A DNA stretch of 64,000 bases from Sulfuriferula plumbiphila (GCF_009938015.1 NZ_AP021884.1:2095501-2159500), one strand, 5' to 3'; shown: positions 38,858-47,695, numbered from the stretch's first letter. Made by a program: numbers and translations. Notes: generated from the sequence alone by a model not told the origin.

Positions 38858-39665
38858 CCTTCCCGAGCCAGCTTTGACCCTGCCTGCAGCCATGCTGGAA
38901 GTCGTGGTGCGGGAATCCGGCAGTGAACGCATCGATACCGTGCCGGAAGAAGTGCCGGTGGCCCTGTCTTACAACGGCATCTCTCATGCCGTCATGCTGA
39001 CCAGCCCCGCGGATCTGGAAGACTTCGGCCTGGGTTTCAGCCTGAGCGAAGGCATCCTGACCCAGCCTTCTGAACTCTACGACCTGGAGCTGGAAGTCAG
39101 CGAGCATGGCGTGGTCGTACAAATGCGCGTCTCAGAGGAGCGTTTTGTCGGCCTCAAGGCGCGGCGCAGGACGCTGTCAGGACGTACCGGCTGCGGCCTG
39201 TGCGGGATAGAAAGCCTGGATCAGGTGGCTCGCCCACTGGCGCCTTTGGCCGCCGGGCAACCCATGCCCGCCGCGTCCATGCACAACGCACTGCGTCAAC
39301 TCCAGCTCAACCAGCCTCTGCGTGCCAGCACTGGCGGGGTTCATGCCGCAGCCTGGGCGGACCGGGCGGGCAACCTGCTGGCGGTACGCGAGGACGTAGG
39401 ACGCCACAACGCCCTGGACAAACTCATCGGCGCAATGATCCACATGGACGCAGATCCGCGACAAGGCTTTGCGCTGGTAACCAGCCGGGCCAGTTTCGAA
39501 ATGGTGCAGAAGGCCGCCAGTGTCGGTATCCCCCTACTCGCAGCAGTTTCCGCGCCAACCGGCTACGCCATACGCCTGGCCCGGGAAACGGGGCTAACCC
39601 TGGCCGGATTCGTGCGTTCTGACCGCCACATCCTCTACGCGCATCCCGAGCGCATCACGGAATGA
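38844..39665 (+). CDS. fdhD: Formate dehydrogenase accessory sulfurtransferase
   Basis: A 273-residue FdhD/FdsC chaperone that transfers sulfur to the bis-MGD cofactor before insertion into FdsA. It contains SGRTGCGLCGIESL (the CxxC sulfur-transfer motif), STGGVHAAAWAD, EDVGRHNALDKLIG and TSRASFEMVQKAASVGIPLL, all family landmarks. The start overlaps the fdsA end by 14 bases. Standard position in fdsGBACD operons. Confidence 0.95.
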   Translation: MRPCDLPEPALTLPAAMLEVVVRESGSERIDTVPEEVPVALSYNGISHAVMLTSPADLEDFGLGFSLSEGILTQPSELYDLELEVSEHGVVVQMRVSEERFVGLKARRRTLSGRTGCGLCGIESLDQVARPLAPLAAGQPMPAASMHNALRQLQLNQPLRASTGGVHAAAWADRAGNLLAVREDVGRHNALDKLIGAMIHMDADPRQGFALVTSRASFEMVQKAASVGIPLLAAVSAPTGYAIRLARETGLTLAGFVRSDRHILYAHPERITE

Positions 39666-39672
39666 ACCCGCT

Positions 39673-39915
39673 ATGAACATCGCGAGACTGATACACATGG
39701 CGAACCAGATCGGTAATTTTTTTGAAACCGATCCGGATCGCACCATCGGAATGGCCGGTGTGGCCAACCATCTAACCCATTTCTGGGAACCGCGCATGCG
39801 CAAAGCACTCATCGCCCACCTGGATACACCAGGCAAGACCGATCTAAGCCCTTTCGTCAGGGAGGCCTTGAAACTCCACCGCAAACAGCTACTGGTTGAC
39901 AAGGAGCCCGCATGA
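39673..39915 (+). CDS. fdsD: Formate dehydrogenase delta subunit
   Basis: An 80-residue protein of the FdsD family: ARLIHMANQIGNFFETDPDR, VANHLTHFWEPRMRKALIAH. It is a small subunit needed for a stable active Fds complex. Seven bases after fdhD; its stop overlaps the folK start (ATGA). Confidence 0.93.
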   Translation: MNIARLIHMANQIGNFFETDPDRTIGMAGVANHLTHFWEPRMRKALIAHLDTPGKTDLSPFVREALKLHRKQLLVDKEPA

Positions 39916-40478
39916 GCCAGGCATTCATTGCACTAGGCGGCAATCTGGACCATCCTGCCAATCTGATCCGCGCTGTATTTGCTGAACTGGATCGCCTGCC
40001 CGGATGCCGCCTGCTACGGGCCTCTTCCCTGTATCGCACGGCGCCGGTAGGCTATGATTTCCAGCCCGATTTCATCAATGCCGTCGCCCTGCTTGAAACC
40101 ACATACCCTCCCCATGCGCTCTTAATGGAATTGCTGGCCATGGAAACTCGCCATGGGCGCGTACGTAGCATTCGCAATGGTCCGCGTACGCTAGACCTGG
40201 ATCTTCTGCTTTACGATGACCTGATCCTTGATGATGCCACCCTCACCTTGCCTCACCCACGCATGCACATGCGCCCCTTCGTTCTCGTTCCCTTATTGGA
40301 GATCGCACCCAATAGCGTCATACCGCTTCGTGGCCCCGCCGCCTCGATGCTTGCAGCACTTGCCGATCAGGACGATATCTGGCGTGTCGATGGAGAGGAA
40401 TTCGACAAAGGCTTCCAGATACTATGCGCACTCGGCCAAGGCATGGTGCCAATCTCCCGCAAAGAAACAATAATGTGA
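39912..40478 (+). CDS. folK: HPPK, pterin pyrophosphokinase
   Basis: A 188-residue 2-amino-4-hydroxy-6-hydroxymethyldihydropteridine diphosphokinase, an enzyme of folate synthesis. It shows the N-terminal ALGGNLDHP, the SSLYRTAPVG region, and the substrate-binding RTLDLDLLLYDD and LPHPRMHMRPFVLVPLLEIA. The C-terminal 25 residues are unlike normal HPPK and may result from the adjacent IS30 relic. Translational overlap with fdsD places folate supply inside the formate/C1 operon, which is not standard for fds operons and supports a folate-based pathway. Confidence 0.93.
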   Translation: MSQAFIALGGNLDHPANLIRAVFAELDRLPGCRLLRASSLYRTAPVGYDFQPDFINAVALLETTYPPHALLMELLAMETRHGRVRSIRNGPRTLDLDLLLYDDLILDDATLTLPHPRMHMRPFVLVPLLEIAPNSVIPLRGPAASMLAALADQDDIWRVDGEEFDKGFQILCALGQGMVPISRKETIM

Positions 40479-40489
40479 TCCTTTTCCTA

Positions 40490-41244
40490 TAGTTAAGCCA
40501 AGCTGATTCAAATTCTCGTTGGCGCTGCGTTCCCAAGAGGCATAGGGATGAGCGAAGAATGCAGTCTGCATCGAGCTTCCCGGCGATCCGCTCATGCTGG
40601 GCGAACTCACGGCCGTTGTCGGTCGTCAGCGTATTAACGCAGGCCGCAAAAGGTGTCAGCAGATAGATCATGGTATCCAACCGCCTGTACGGTCTTGAAC
40701 GGGACATGGGCGATCAGGGCGTAACGGGACTTGCGTTCGTTGAGCGTGAGGAACGCCTGTTGCTGACCGGCACCAATGACCAGATCGCCCTCCCAGTTGC
40801 TGAAACGCTTGCGGCTGTTAACGATGGCCGGGCGCTGCTCGGATCGATACCTGGTTGGGGATGGTGCCGCGTCGCTCGCGACCCCCATAGCGCTTCCTGC
40901 GCGCCTTTTGACAGCGCAGGGCGCGGTGCAGGGCGCTCCGCGTTTGTCGGCGTAGAGCGTTGGTAGATGGCCTCGTGGCTCGCCGAGGGTAGACCGCGCT
41001 GCTTGAGTCGGCCGCAGATCTGCTCCGGGCTCCACAGTTCGCCGAGCCGCTCGTCGGCAAAGGCCCAAGTCTCATCAGAAATGCGAGGACCGTTCTCACA
41101 GGCTGGCATCCGGGCCTGTGAGAACTCATGCGCCTGCTTCGGCCGGTAGCCGCGCAGACCCCGATTTCGGTGGAGCTCGCGGCTGATGGTGGATGGATGC
41201 CGGTTCATCACTCGGGTGAGATGTGTGTAGTTCATTCCAGGCAA
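40490..41244 (-). pseudogene. IS30-family transposase, multiply frameshifted
   Basis: From 41244 the minus strand encodes an N-terminal HTH (MNRHPSTISRELHRNRGLRG) and WSPEQICGRLKQRGLPSASH. Other frames continue with FLTLNERKSRYALIAHVP, LTTDNGREFAQHERIAGKLD and FAHPYASWERSANENLNQL. At least three frameshifts and a missing C-terminus mark it as dead. It abuts the folK stop on one side and the IS5 copy 2 on the other. Confidence 0.85.
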
Positions 41245-41344
41245 CTTTGACTTGGCGGTCGAGGGGCTCGGATGCTATCGCATCTCACTCTCCCAGCCCA
41301 TTAATCAGAGTTGCACTTCGAATTTGAACTCGCCCACTAACTAA

Positions 41345-42524
41345 GGATGCTCTGAACAACCCCATCCACCGCGCAGCGGCAGGCGGCGCTGCTTTAAATT
41401 TCAAATCAGCCACGCGAAATGCTTAATAAGCGCCTATTCCCGCGCTGTTTTTAGAGTTTTTAGCCCCGTTCAGGCCGCTTTCCTGATTTCCAGGCGCACT
41501 CATCCCGGTAGTGCCCTCAGTTTGTGCCGCGCCATCCACAGATTGGATAGCGCAAACAGGGTGATGAGCTGGGCCGTATTCTTCTTCAATCCTTTGTAGC
41601 GCACCTTGGCGAATCCGAACTGGCGCTTGATCACCCGGAACGGGTGCTCTACCTTGGCGCGGATACCCGCCTTGAGTTTCTCCAACTGGTCGATCAATGC
41701 ATCAATGGGTTTGTCCTTGTCCAGCGCCCGGCGCTTGCCCGGGCGCATGGCGATGTGCCAGTTGATACTCGCTTTGGCGTCCGGGCGTTTGGCGGCACCC
41801 TGGTAACCGGCATCGCCATACACTTCTGTTTCCTCGCCATGCAACAGCCCATTGGCTTCGATCACGTCATGCACATGGCCAGCCGTGCCGCGCACGGTAT
41901 GCACCAGTCCGGAATCGGCATCCGCACCAATGTGGGCTTTCATGCCGAAGTACCATTGATTGCCTTTTTTGCTGGAATGCATTTCGGGGTCGCGGGTCTT
42001 GTCTTTGTTCTTGGTCGAGGTGGGCGCCGGGATCAGGGTGGCGTCCACCACGCTGCCGACTTTGAGCAGCAGGCCTTGCTGGATCAGCAGCTGATTGACG
42101 GTGGCGAGAATCTGTTCGGCCAGCTGGTGGTGCTCGAGCCGGTGGCGAAAGCGCAGGATGGTGCTCTCGTCAGGCAGGCGGGCATAGTCTTCGAGTTGGG
42201 CAAATTCGCGGTACAGCGGGACGTCGAAGAAGGCTTCTTCCATGCCCGGATCGGACAGGCTGAACCATTGCTGCATGAAGTGGATGCGCAACATGGTTTC
42301 GAGCGGGAACGGCGGACGCCCGTTGTTGCCTTGGGGGTAGTGCGGGGCAATCAGCTTGACCAGCGCTGCCCACGGTACGACGTGTTCCATCTGCTCGAGA
42401 AATTCACGCTTGCGCGTGCGCTTGAGACTGAGGTCTAGATTCAGGGTGGTTTGTTTCATGGGCTTAATATTGCCACAATGGACTCGGGTGCGGGGCGCAG
42501 AAGTGGGGGTTTTGCAGAGTTTCC
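41345..42524 (-). mobile_element. IS5-family insertion sequence, copy 2
   Basis: A second full-length 1180-bp copy in the same orientation as copy 1, with the same terminal repeats and one base difference seen. The flanks are CTAA on the left and CTTA on the right, so unlike copy 1 there is no perfect 4-bp target duplication. The copies form 1.18-kb direct repeats about 23.4 kb apart that bracket the C1 island. Confidence 0.95.
41500..42459 (-). CDS. IS5-family transposase, copy 2
   Basis: A 319-residue DDE transposase with the same protein sequence as copy 1 (starts MKQTTLNLDLSLKRTRKREF; same triad positions). The lack of divergence implies recent duplication in this genome, much later than the decayed IS elements around it. 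Confidence 0.95.
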   Translation of the reverse strand: MKQTTLNLDLSLKRTRKREFLEQMEHVVPWAALVKLIAPHYPQGNNGRPPFPLETMLRIHFMQQWFSLSDPGMEEAFFDVPLYREFAQLEDYARLPDESTILRFRHRLEHHQLAEQILATVNQLLIQQGLLLKVGSVVDATLIPAPTSTKNKDKTRDPEMHSSKKGNQWYFGMKAHIGADADSGLVHTVRGTAGHVHDVIEANGLLHGEETEVYGDAGYQGAAKRPDAKASINWHIAMRPGKRRALDKDKPIDALIDQLEKLKAGIRAKVEHPFRVIKRQFGFAKVRYKGLKKNTAQLITLFALSNLWMARHKLRALPG

Positions 42525-42699
42525 CTTACATGGCTTTTTTACGATGTTCTTGCAGACATTAGCCAGAACTATTACCCGACGAACTGAAGCGAAGGTGAAG
42601 TTACATTAAGCGAAGTTGTATTAGCATCAATTTATGTGGAACCCAATTTTCACCCGGCGCCCCCGAGTTCGACAGTTAAACGCACAAGTCATTGATCAT

Positions 42700-43270
42700 T
42701 ATGGGTGCGACTATAAAACGCTCCACTATGCGTGAGTCCGGCGATGACCGAGACAGGGTTCCAGTTGAAGTGAAACTGGATGATGGGCGTCTGTCCTCTG
42801 GGTGCCCAAGTGCGCACCCGGGTGGGTTTCTCGCTGATCCCCGACTCGTCGACAAAGACGATCAGGCGGCCTTCTCGCCGGGCTTTTTCTTAAGACTGGG
42901 CCAGCTGCTGCGCTTCCAGGCGCGCACCGCATCCGCGTCGCGCTCAATCGCCCGCTTCTCTGGTTTTTGCGGGCTAAAGCCCAGCGCGCCCAGGATGCGC
43001 CAGACCTGGGTCTGGCCAAAGCGCACGCCATGCATGCGTTCAATGACAGCGCCCACGCGCTTGAGCGTCCACAGTTCGGTGCCAAATCAATGCTCGGTGG
43101 GGCTTGCAGGAGGGCTGCACGCGCCGCCGCCCACTGCTGCGCATCCAGCCGGGCCGGGCGACCTCGCTCAGGCACGGTTCGCAACGCATCGATGCCGCCT
43201 TCATCGAGCAGCCGTTTCCATTACAAAACCGCGGACACCCTCGGAGGCTTTGCCCGGGGATACTTACTGT
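42700..43270 (-). pseudogene. IS630-family transposase remnant
   Basis: In changing frames the minus strand encodes TVPERGRPARLDAQQWAAA, MHGVRFGQTQVWRILGALG, FSPQKPEKRAIERDADAV, LIVFVDESGISEKPTRV and FHFNWNPVSVIAGLTHS. These are the winged helix and first DDE segments of IS630/Tc1-mariner-type transposases. Several frameshifts break it and the C-terminal third is absent. Confidence 0.8.
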
Positions 43271-43383
43271 GTGAAGCACATCAAGCGACAACACCGAAGC
43301 GTTATCTAACTTTTCCCGACTATCTTTGAAAAGCCTTAATACTCGAGAAGCGGCTTCAAATGGTAATTTTCCTGTCTTTACAC

Positions 43384-43402
43384 GATAACAATTATCATTT
43401 AT
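43384..43402. promoter_or_regulatory. Fur box upstream of the iron-uptake operon
   Basis: GATAACAATTATCATTTAT matches 13 of 19 positions of the consensus GATAATGATAATCATTATC. It lies about 55 bases upstream of the cupredoxin gene, in the AT-rich promoter stretch. Iron-bound Fur would repress the operon. Confidence 0.75.
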
Positions 43403-43455
43403 ATTTACGCTTTATTCGGTAATTGCCTAATTAGCTACTTATCCAAGGAGAAGCC

Positions 43456-43794
43456 ATGTTATTCCGTTTTATGCTGGCCGTTGCCCTACCAGGCGCATTC
43501 GCGCTGTCCGGCTTCGCGCTTGCCGCCGACCCGTTGCCGGTGCTGGTGATTCATGGACAGCAGTTCGAACCCCGTGAGCTGGCTCTCCTGGCAGGCACCA
43601 AACTTAAGCTCGTTGTTCGCAACCGGGACGCGCTCCCGGCCGAGTTCGAGAGCTACGACCTGTCCCGAGAGGTGCTTGTGCCGGCAAATAGCGAAGTAAC
43701 GATCTACGTGGGGCCCTTGGAGCCCGGGCGCTACCAGTTCTTCAATGACTTCAACCGTGCGATGCAAGGTACGGTTGTGGCGAAGAGGAACTGA
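43456..43794 (+). CDS. Periplasmic cupredoxin-domain protein of the iron-uptake operon
   Basis: A 112-residue exported protein with a clear signal peptide (FRFMLAVALPGAFALSGFALA, cut before ADPLP). The mature part has a cupredoxin-like fold (EPRELALLAGTKLKLVVRNR, PANSEVTIYVGPLEPGRYQF). The usual copper ligands (His-Cys-His-Met) are not all present, so it may be a structural relative rather than a type-1 copper protein. AAGGAG lies upstream. The FTR1 gene starts two bases after its stop; comparable cupredoxin-like proteins accompany FTR1 permeases in other bacteria and may help ferrous iron oxidation or delivery. Confidence 0.88.
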   Translation: MLFRFMLAVALPGAFALSGFALAADPLPVLVIHGQQFEPRELALLAGTKLKLVVRNRDALPAEFESYDLSREVLVPANSEVTIYVGPLEPGRYQFFNDFNRAMQGTVVAKRN

Positions 43795-43796
43795 GC

Positions 43797-44645
43797 GTGC
43801 TAGCGACCGCGATCATTATGTTCCGGGAGGTACTGGAGGCAGCACTTATCATTGCCATCGTACTCGGTGCGAGCCGGGGTATTGTGGGTCACGGTCGCTG
43901 GGTGGCCGCGGGCGTAGGGATGGGGTTGCTTGGGGCGTCCATCGTGGCGATTCTCGCTGCCGAGATTTCGTCTACCTTTTCCGGTAACGGTCAAGCGATT
44001 CTTGACGCGGGGATTCTGCTGAGCGCCGTGGCCATGCTCACCTGGCACAACGTATGGATGAGCGCACATGGTCGCCAGCTCGCCGCCCGGCTGTCTGCTG
44101 TTGGTGCGGATGTGCAAACGGGCAGGCGGCCCCTCGCTGCCCTGCTCGTCATTACCCTCGTGGCGGTGATGCGCGAAGGCTCGGAGGCGGTCTTGTTTCT
44201 CTGGGCGATTGCCGCCGGCGGAGGCCAAAATGTAAATATGGTTTTGGGTGGGGTGGGTGGCGTCGCAGCCGGCGTTCTGGTGGGGTTCTTGTTGTACCGC
44301 GGCTTGCTGCGCATTCCTGCCCGGCATTTCTTCTCGATCACCAGTTGGCTGATTCTCCTCTTGGCAGCAGGCCTTGCTGCGCAGGCGGCAGGATTTCTCA
44401 ATCAAGCGGGGCTGCTGCCAGCGCTGGGAAATACAGTGTGGAACACCTCTCATATTCTGAGCCAGACCAGTCTAACCGGCCAGTTTCTGCATATCCTCGT
44501 GGGGTATGTGGCTCGCCCATCGGGGATTCAACTCGTGTTTTACGTCGGAACGCTCCTGACCATCTTGCTTCTGATGCGTTCCAGGGAGTGGAGGCGTATG
44601 ACGCGGGTGCGAGCGGAGGAAGGGACGCCAGGAATCTCTGATTGA
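43797..44645 (+). CDS. FTR1-family iron permease
   Basis: A 282-residue inner-membrane protein with seven hydrophobic segments. The two conserved REXXE iron-binding motifs are REVLE (10-14) and REGSE (126-130). The start is GTG at 43797; no closer ATG gives the full first motif. It belongs with the cupredoxin upstream and the barrel downstream, behind a Fur box, which supports high-affinity iron uptake. The heme-peroxidase partner EfeB is not present. Confidence 0.93.
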   Translation: MLATAIIMFREVLEAALIIAIVLGASRGIVGHGRWVAAGVGMGLLGASIVAILAAEISSTFSGNGQAILDAGILLSAVAMLTWHNVWMSAHGRQLAARLSAVGADVQTGRRPLAALLVITLVAVMREGSEAVLFLWAIAAGGGQNVNMVLGGVGGVAAGVLVGFLLYRGLLRIPARHFFSITSWLILLLAAGLAAQAAGFLNQAGLLPALGNTVWNTSHILSQTSLTGQFLHILVGYVARPSGIQLVFYVGTLLTILLLMRSREWRRMTRVRAEEGTPGISD

Positions 44646-44728
44646 CTGGCAGGCTGTTCCCGTGCAACTCGTCGCGGACGGTGACAGCCACCGCGGCGTC
44701 TTTTGAATCAGTTGAAGGAATTGGATGT

Positions 44729-45499
44729 GTGAAAACAAATATGTTTTTTAAAATCATGCAAGCTGGGGGTGGTCGACCTATCGGAAATTGGTTTGCAGCG
44801 GTTACTGCGGCACTGACCGTCGTACTGACACACGGCGCGCGCGCGGATGACTTCATCGTTTACTCGCCCTACGTGACCAAAGGGCAAAACGAGATCGAAT
44901 TGCGTGGTTTTACCTACCGGGATGGCAGCGCCGACACCAACGGTGCGGGGGGCTACGAATTGGCGATTTCCCATGCGTTCACCAGTTGGTGGAAGCCGGA
45001 ATTGTATTTAGGGCGATTCGAGCGCAATCCCGGCGCGACAACGCATTTGGTGGGCTATGAGTTCGAGAACACCTTCCAGCTCGCATCTGCCGGGGAATTC
45101 TGGGCGGACCCCGGGTTCCTGCTGTCCTACGAATCCAACAAGCAGCATGGCACGCCGGATGCCGTCGAATTCGGGCCTCTTTTCGAGAAGCGCTCCGGGC
45201 GGATAGATCAGCGCCTGAATCTGATCTGGGAGAAACAGGTCGGCACCGGGGCAAGCGGGAAATACGCGCTCCGTTCCGCGTACAGCGTTAACTATCGAAT
45301 CAACGTCAAGTTTGCACCGGGTCTTGAAGCCTACTATCGACCCGGCGACAATGCCTACCAAATTGGCCCGTTCTTGAGCGGGGAACTCCCCGCTACTGCG
45401 GGTAGCGAGTTTGAGTACAGTGCGGGCGTAGTTTTCGGCGTCAATCGGGGCGCGCCGGATCAGACCTTTGTCGCCCGCCTGGAATATGAGTTCTTTTGA
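44729..45499 (+). CDS. Putative outer-membrane beta-barrel protein in the iron operon
   Basis: About 256 residues from a GTG at 44729 (ATG 44741 is another candidate). An N-terminal signal sequence (FAAVTAALTVVLTHGARA, then DDF) is followed by alternating amphipathic strands with many Tyr, Phe and Gly, ending LEYEFF, a typical barrel C-terminus. No plug or TonB box is seen, so it is a small porin-like or OmpW-like channel rather than a siderophore receptor. It follows the FTR1 gene by about 80 bases and probably provides iron passage across the outer membrane; I do not recognise a named family. Confidence 0.72.
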   Translation: MKTNMFFKIMQAGGGRPIGNWFAAVTAALTVVLTHGARADDFIVYSPYVTKGQNEIELRGFTYRDGSADTNGAGGYELAISHAFTSWWKPELYLGRFERNPGATTHLVGYEFENTFQLASAGEFWADPGFLLSYESNKQHGTPDAVEFGPLFEKRSGRIDQRLNLIWEKQVGTGASGKYALRSAYSVNYRINVKFAPGLEAYYRPGDNAYQIGPFLSGELPATAGSEFEYSAGVVFGVNRGAPDQTFVARLEYEFF

Positions 45500-45559
45500 G
45501 GACGTTGTGGATGAGGCTATGCGCAATGCTTTGATGGCTTATAAGAAGCGCTGAATTTG

Positions 45560-45720
45560 CCAGGGTCAAGGCTGTTAACCCTTGCAATGCACCAGGAGCG
45601 TCCAAACCGTGCGGGCGTTCTGTTCGCCAACGCGACCGCCGCCACGTTCTTGTTGCGCAGGCCCATCAACTGCGCCAGCCGACTGTCTGCATGCCCCAGC
45701 TTGCGTTCGGACACCCCGGA
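45560..45720 (-). pseudogene. IS1111/IS110-type transposase, C-terminal remnant
   Basis: Minus-strand pieces read VSERKLGHADSRLAQLMGLR, NKNVAAVALANR and, in another frame, ARTVWTLLVHCKGL. This is the C-terminal end of IS1111-group transposases, broken by a frameshift and stops. It differs from the IS110-type tail at 20 kb. Confidence 0.6.
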
Positions 45721-46199
45721 TCACCGCCCTGGCATCGCGAACTTCCACGCAATCACACAAAAACACTTGATGCGCCGCCCTGGTCATGGTCGAGTGTGGT
45801 TGAACTCGTGGCGCGCCACGCGGGCGCATATCTCGAACAATGTCGAAAATACGCGATGGTATGATAAATGTCCGGTTCTCCAAACCGGATGTCAATGAGC
45901 ATCAAGGACTTCCCGGTTTCAGCGGCAAATTCTGTCAGTCGGTAACTGATATAAACATTTACTGCAAGGAAACTAAAGATGAAAATGGGCGTTTGACACG
46001 GGCACTTACGTCGAGGATACTTTGGATCGCGGTTGAATTTCCTATCCTTACCATTGCCGCGCGACAAAGCCATCGGTGGCGCGCCACCGGCAGCGAAGCG
46101 CATGGCGCCCCTTCCCGTTTCACCTTACGGGGCAGCCCGCGAGTACAAACTTGGCGGCAACCGTCGACGGAACCTGTCCACCCAAGAGATCACCGCGCC
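45721..46199. other. Intergenic region upstream of the cation transporter
   Basis: About 480 bases with no convincing gene. An open frame continuous with the transporter gene runs back to 45840, but its sequence does not look like a CDF N-terminus and includes the IS remnant edge. Confidence 0.4.
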
Positions 46200-47171
46200 A
46201 TGTCCAACACCTCCGGCTCCCGCACCGTGGTCTATGCCGCTCTCGCCGGCAATCTGCTGATCGCGATCAGTAAATTTGTCGCGGCGGCGCTCTCTGGCAG
46301 TTCGGCGATGTGGAGCGAGGGCGTGCATTCGCTGGTCGACACGATCAACGAACTGCTGTTACTGTATGGCCTGCATCGCGCCAAGGCGCCAGCGGACTCG
46401 ACCCATCCGTTCGGCTATGGTCGCGAGCTGTATTTCTGGAGCTTTATCGTCGCGTTGCTGGTGCTGGTGCTCGGTGCCGGCGTGTCGCTGTTCGAGGGCA
46501 TCGCACATTTGCGCCAGCCCGAGGCGATGACCGATCCGCGCATCAATTATCTCGTGCTCGGTGTATCGATGCTGTTCGAGGGCGCTTCGTGGCTCGTCGC
46601 ACTACGCGAGTTCCGCGCGACCAAGGGACGCGTGGGTTATTTCGAGGCGTTCCGCAAGAGCAAGGATCCCAGCACGTTCACCGTGTTGCTGGAGGACAGC
46701 GCCGCCCTGCTGGGCCTGCTGATCGCATTCGCTGGCATCCTCGGCTCGCAGTTGCTCGACGAACCGTGGCCGGATGGTGCGGCCTCGATCGGCATCGCCC
46801 TCGTGCTCGTCACCTCGGCGACGCTGCTGGCGCGCGAGAGCAAGGGCCTGCTGATCGGCGAACCGGCACATCCGCGAGTGCGCGAATCAATCCTCGCCAT
46901 CGCGGCGGCCGATCCCGGCGTGCGCAGCGCGAACGGCGTGCTGACCATGCAGATGGGCCCCCACCAGGTGGTGGCCGCACTCAGTGCGGAGTTCGAAGAC
47001 GCACTGACCACGCCGCAGATCGAGGCCTGCATCAACCGCATCGAAAAGAACGCCAAGGCCTCGCATGCGGAAATCGTCACCCTGTTCGTCAAGCCGCAGA
47101 CCGCGGAAACCTGGCGGGCCCGGCGCAAGGCGATCGAGCGCGACAGCAAGCCGGGTGGGGACGCCGCATGA
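46200..47171 (+). CDS. Cation diffusion facilitator (CDF) family transporter
   Basis: A 323-residue membrane transporter that exports divalent metals such as zinc, iron, cobalt or manganese by proton exchange. The first membrane part carries the metal-site segment SEGVHSLVDTINELLLLYG and the typical HPFGYGRELYFWSF; later LLEDSAALLGLLIAF forms the second half of the site. The C-terminal cytoplasmic domain (about 225-310) is shorter than usual. The start at 46200 gives the normal CDF N-terminus (SNTSGSRTVVYAALAGNLLI). Metal choice cannot be read from sequence; the iron operon next door is suggestive only. Confidence 0.92.
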   Translation: MSNTSGSRTVVYAALAGNLLIAISKFVAAALSGSSAMWSEGVHSLVDTINELLLLYGLHRAKAPADSTHPFGYGRELYFWSFIVALLVLVLGAGVSLFEGIAHLRQPEAMTDPRINYLVLGVSMLFEGASWLVALREFRATKGRVGYFEAFRKSKDPSTFTVLLEDSAALLGLLIAFAGILGSQLLDEPWPDGAASIGIALVLVTSATLLARESKGLLIGEPAHPRVRESILAIAAADPGVRSANGVLTMQMGPHQVVAALSAEFEDALTTPQIEACINRIEKNAKASHAEIVTLFVKPQTAETWRARRKAIERDSKPGGDAA

Positions 47172-47229
47172 TCGACGCGATTTGCCACCAGCGTGCCACG
47201 CGGCCCGGTGCCGACACGAGATGAGGGCG

Positions 47230-47310
47230 ATGTCGCAGTTCTCGCTGTTCGCCACCGGTCCGCAGATACTGCTCGACGACGTCAGCGGACGCATCGTCTA
47301 CAAGCCCTGA
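47230..47310 (+). pseudogene. N-terminal fragment of an AlkB-like dioxygenase
   Basis: A 26-residue frame, MSQFSLFATGPQILLDDVSG then RIVYKP and a stop. It resembles the N-terminus of AlkB-type 2-oxoglutarate dioxygenases. GGGCG lies before the ATG. The catalytic domain is missing. A short relic, identified from a small match. Confidence 0.4.
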
Positions 47311-47695
47311 GCTGATCACTGCCGCAACCCGGCACAGGACCCTGAGCGACTCAAGCCGTTCAACGCTTTTAGCCGGTCGCATTCAATGCCCGCAACGCGC
47401 GCTTCCAGGTTGCGCCGCTGGTCCTGGAAAGTGCCATAGAACAAGGCGTCGCCCACCACCGTGATGGGTGCCACCCGGACCCCGTAGGGGCAGAGCCTGC
47501 ATTGTGGATAAGTTCAGTGAGAGACAAAAATATCGCTTGGAGACAATGACGGAGACAGAAGAAAAACCGGGGCAGCGCCGTTCCGCTGCGTGTGAAAGGT
47601 TACCTTCTTAAACTCGACTCAATGACGGATCCACTTTGGGCGATACCGCCATTGGCAAGAACCATCCAGGGGGTACTGATAGCCCCATCCATCAC
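47311..47695. other. Non-coding region with relic sequence
   Basis: About 385 bases between the AlkB-like fragment and the IS30 tail. The minus strand around 47400-47470 can be read as VAPITVVGDALFYGTFQDQ, which looks like true former coding sequence, but I do not recognise its family. Confidence 0.35.

Noticed and set aside
17915-42528. Classical composite transposon carrying the C1 island
   Set aside because: The outer flanks differ (TTAA left, CTTA right), and copy 1 has its own perfect duplication on both sides, so it inserted as a single IS. Only recombination potential is claimed.
45840-46199. N-terminal extension of the CDF transporter
   Set aside because: In frame and open, but it does not look like a CDF N-terminus and partly covers IS remnant sequence; the start at 46200 fits the family.
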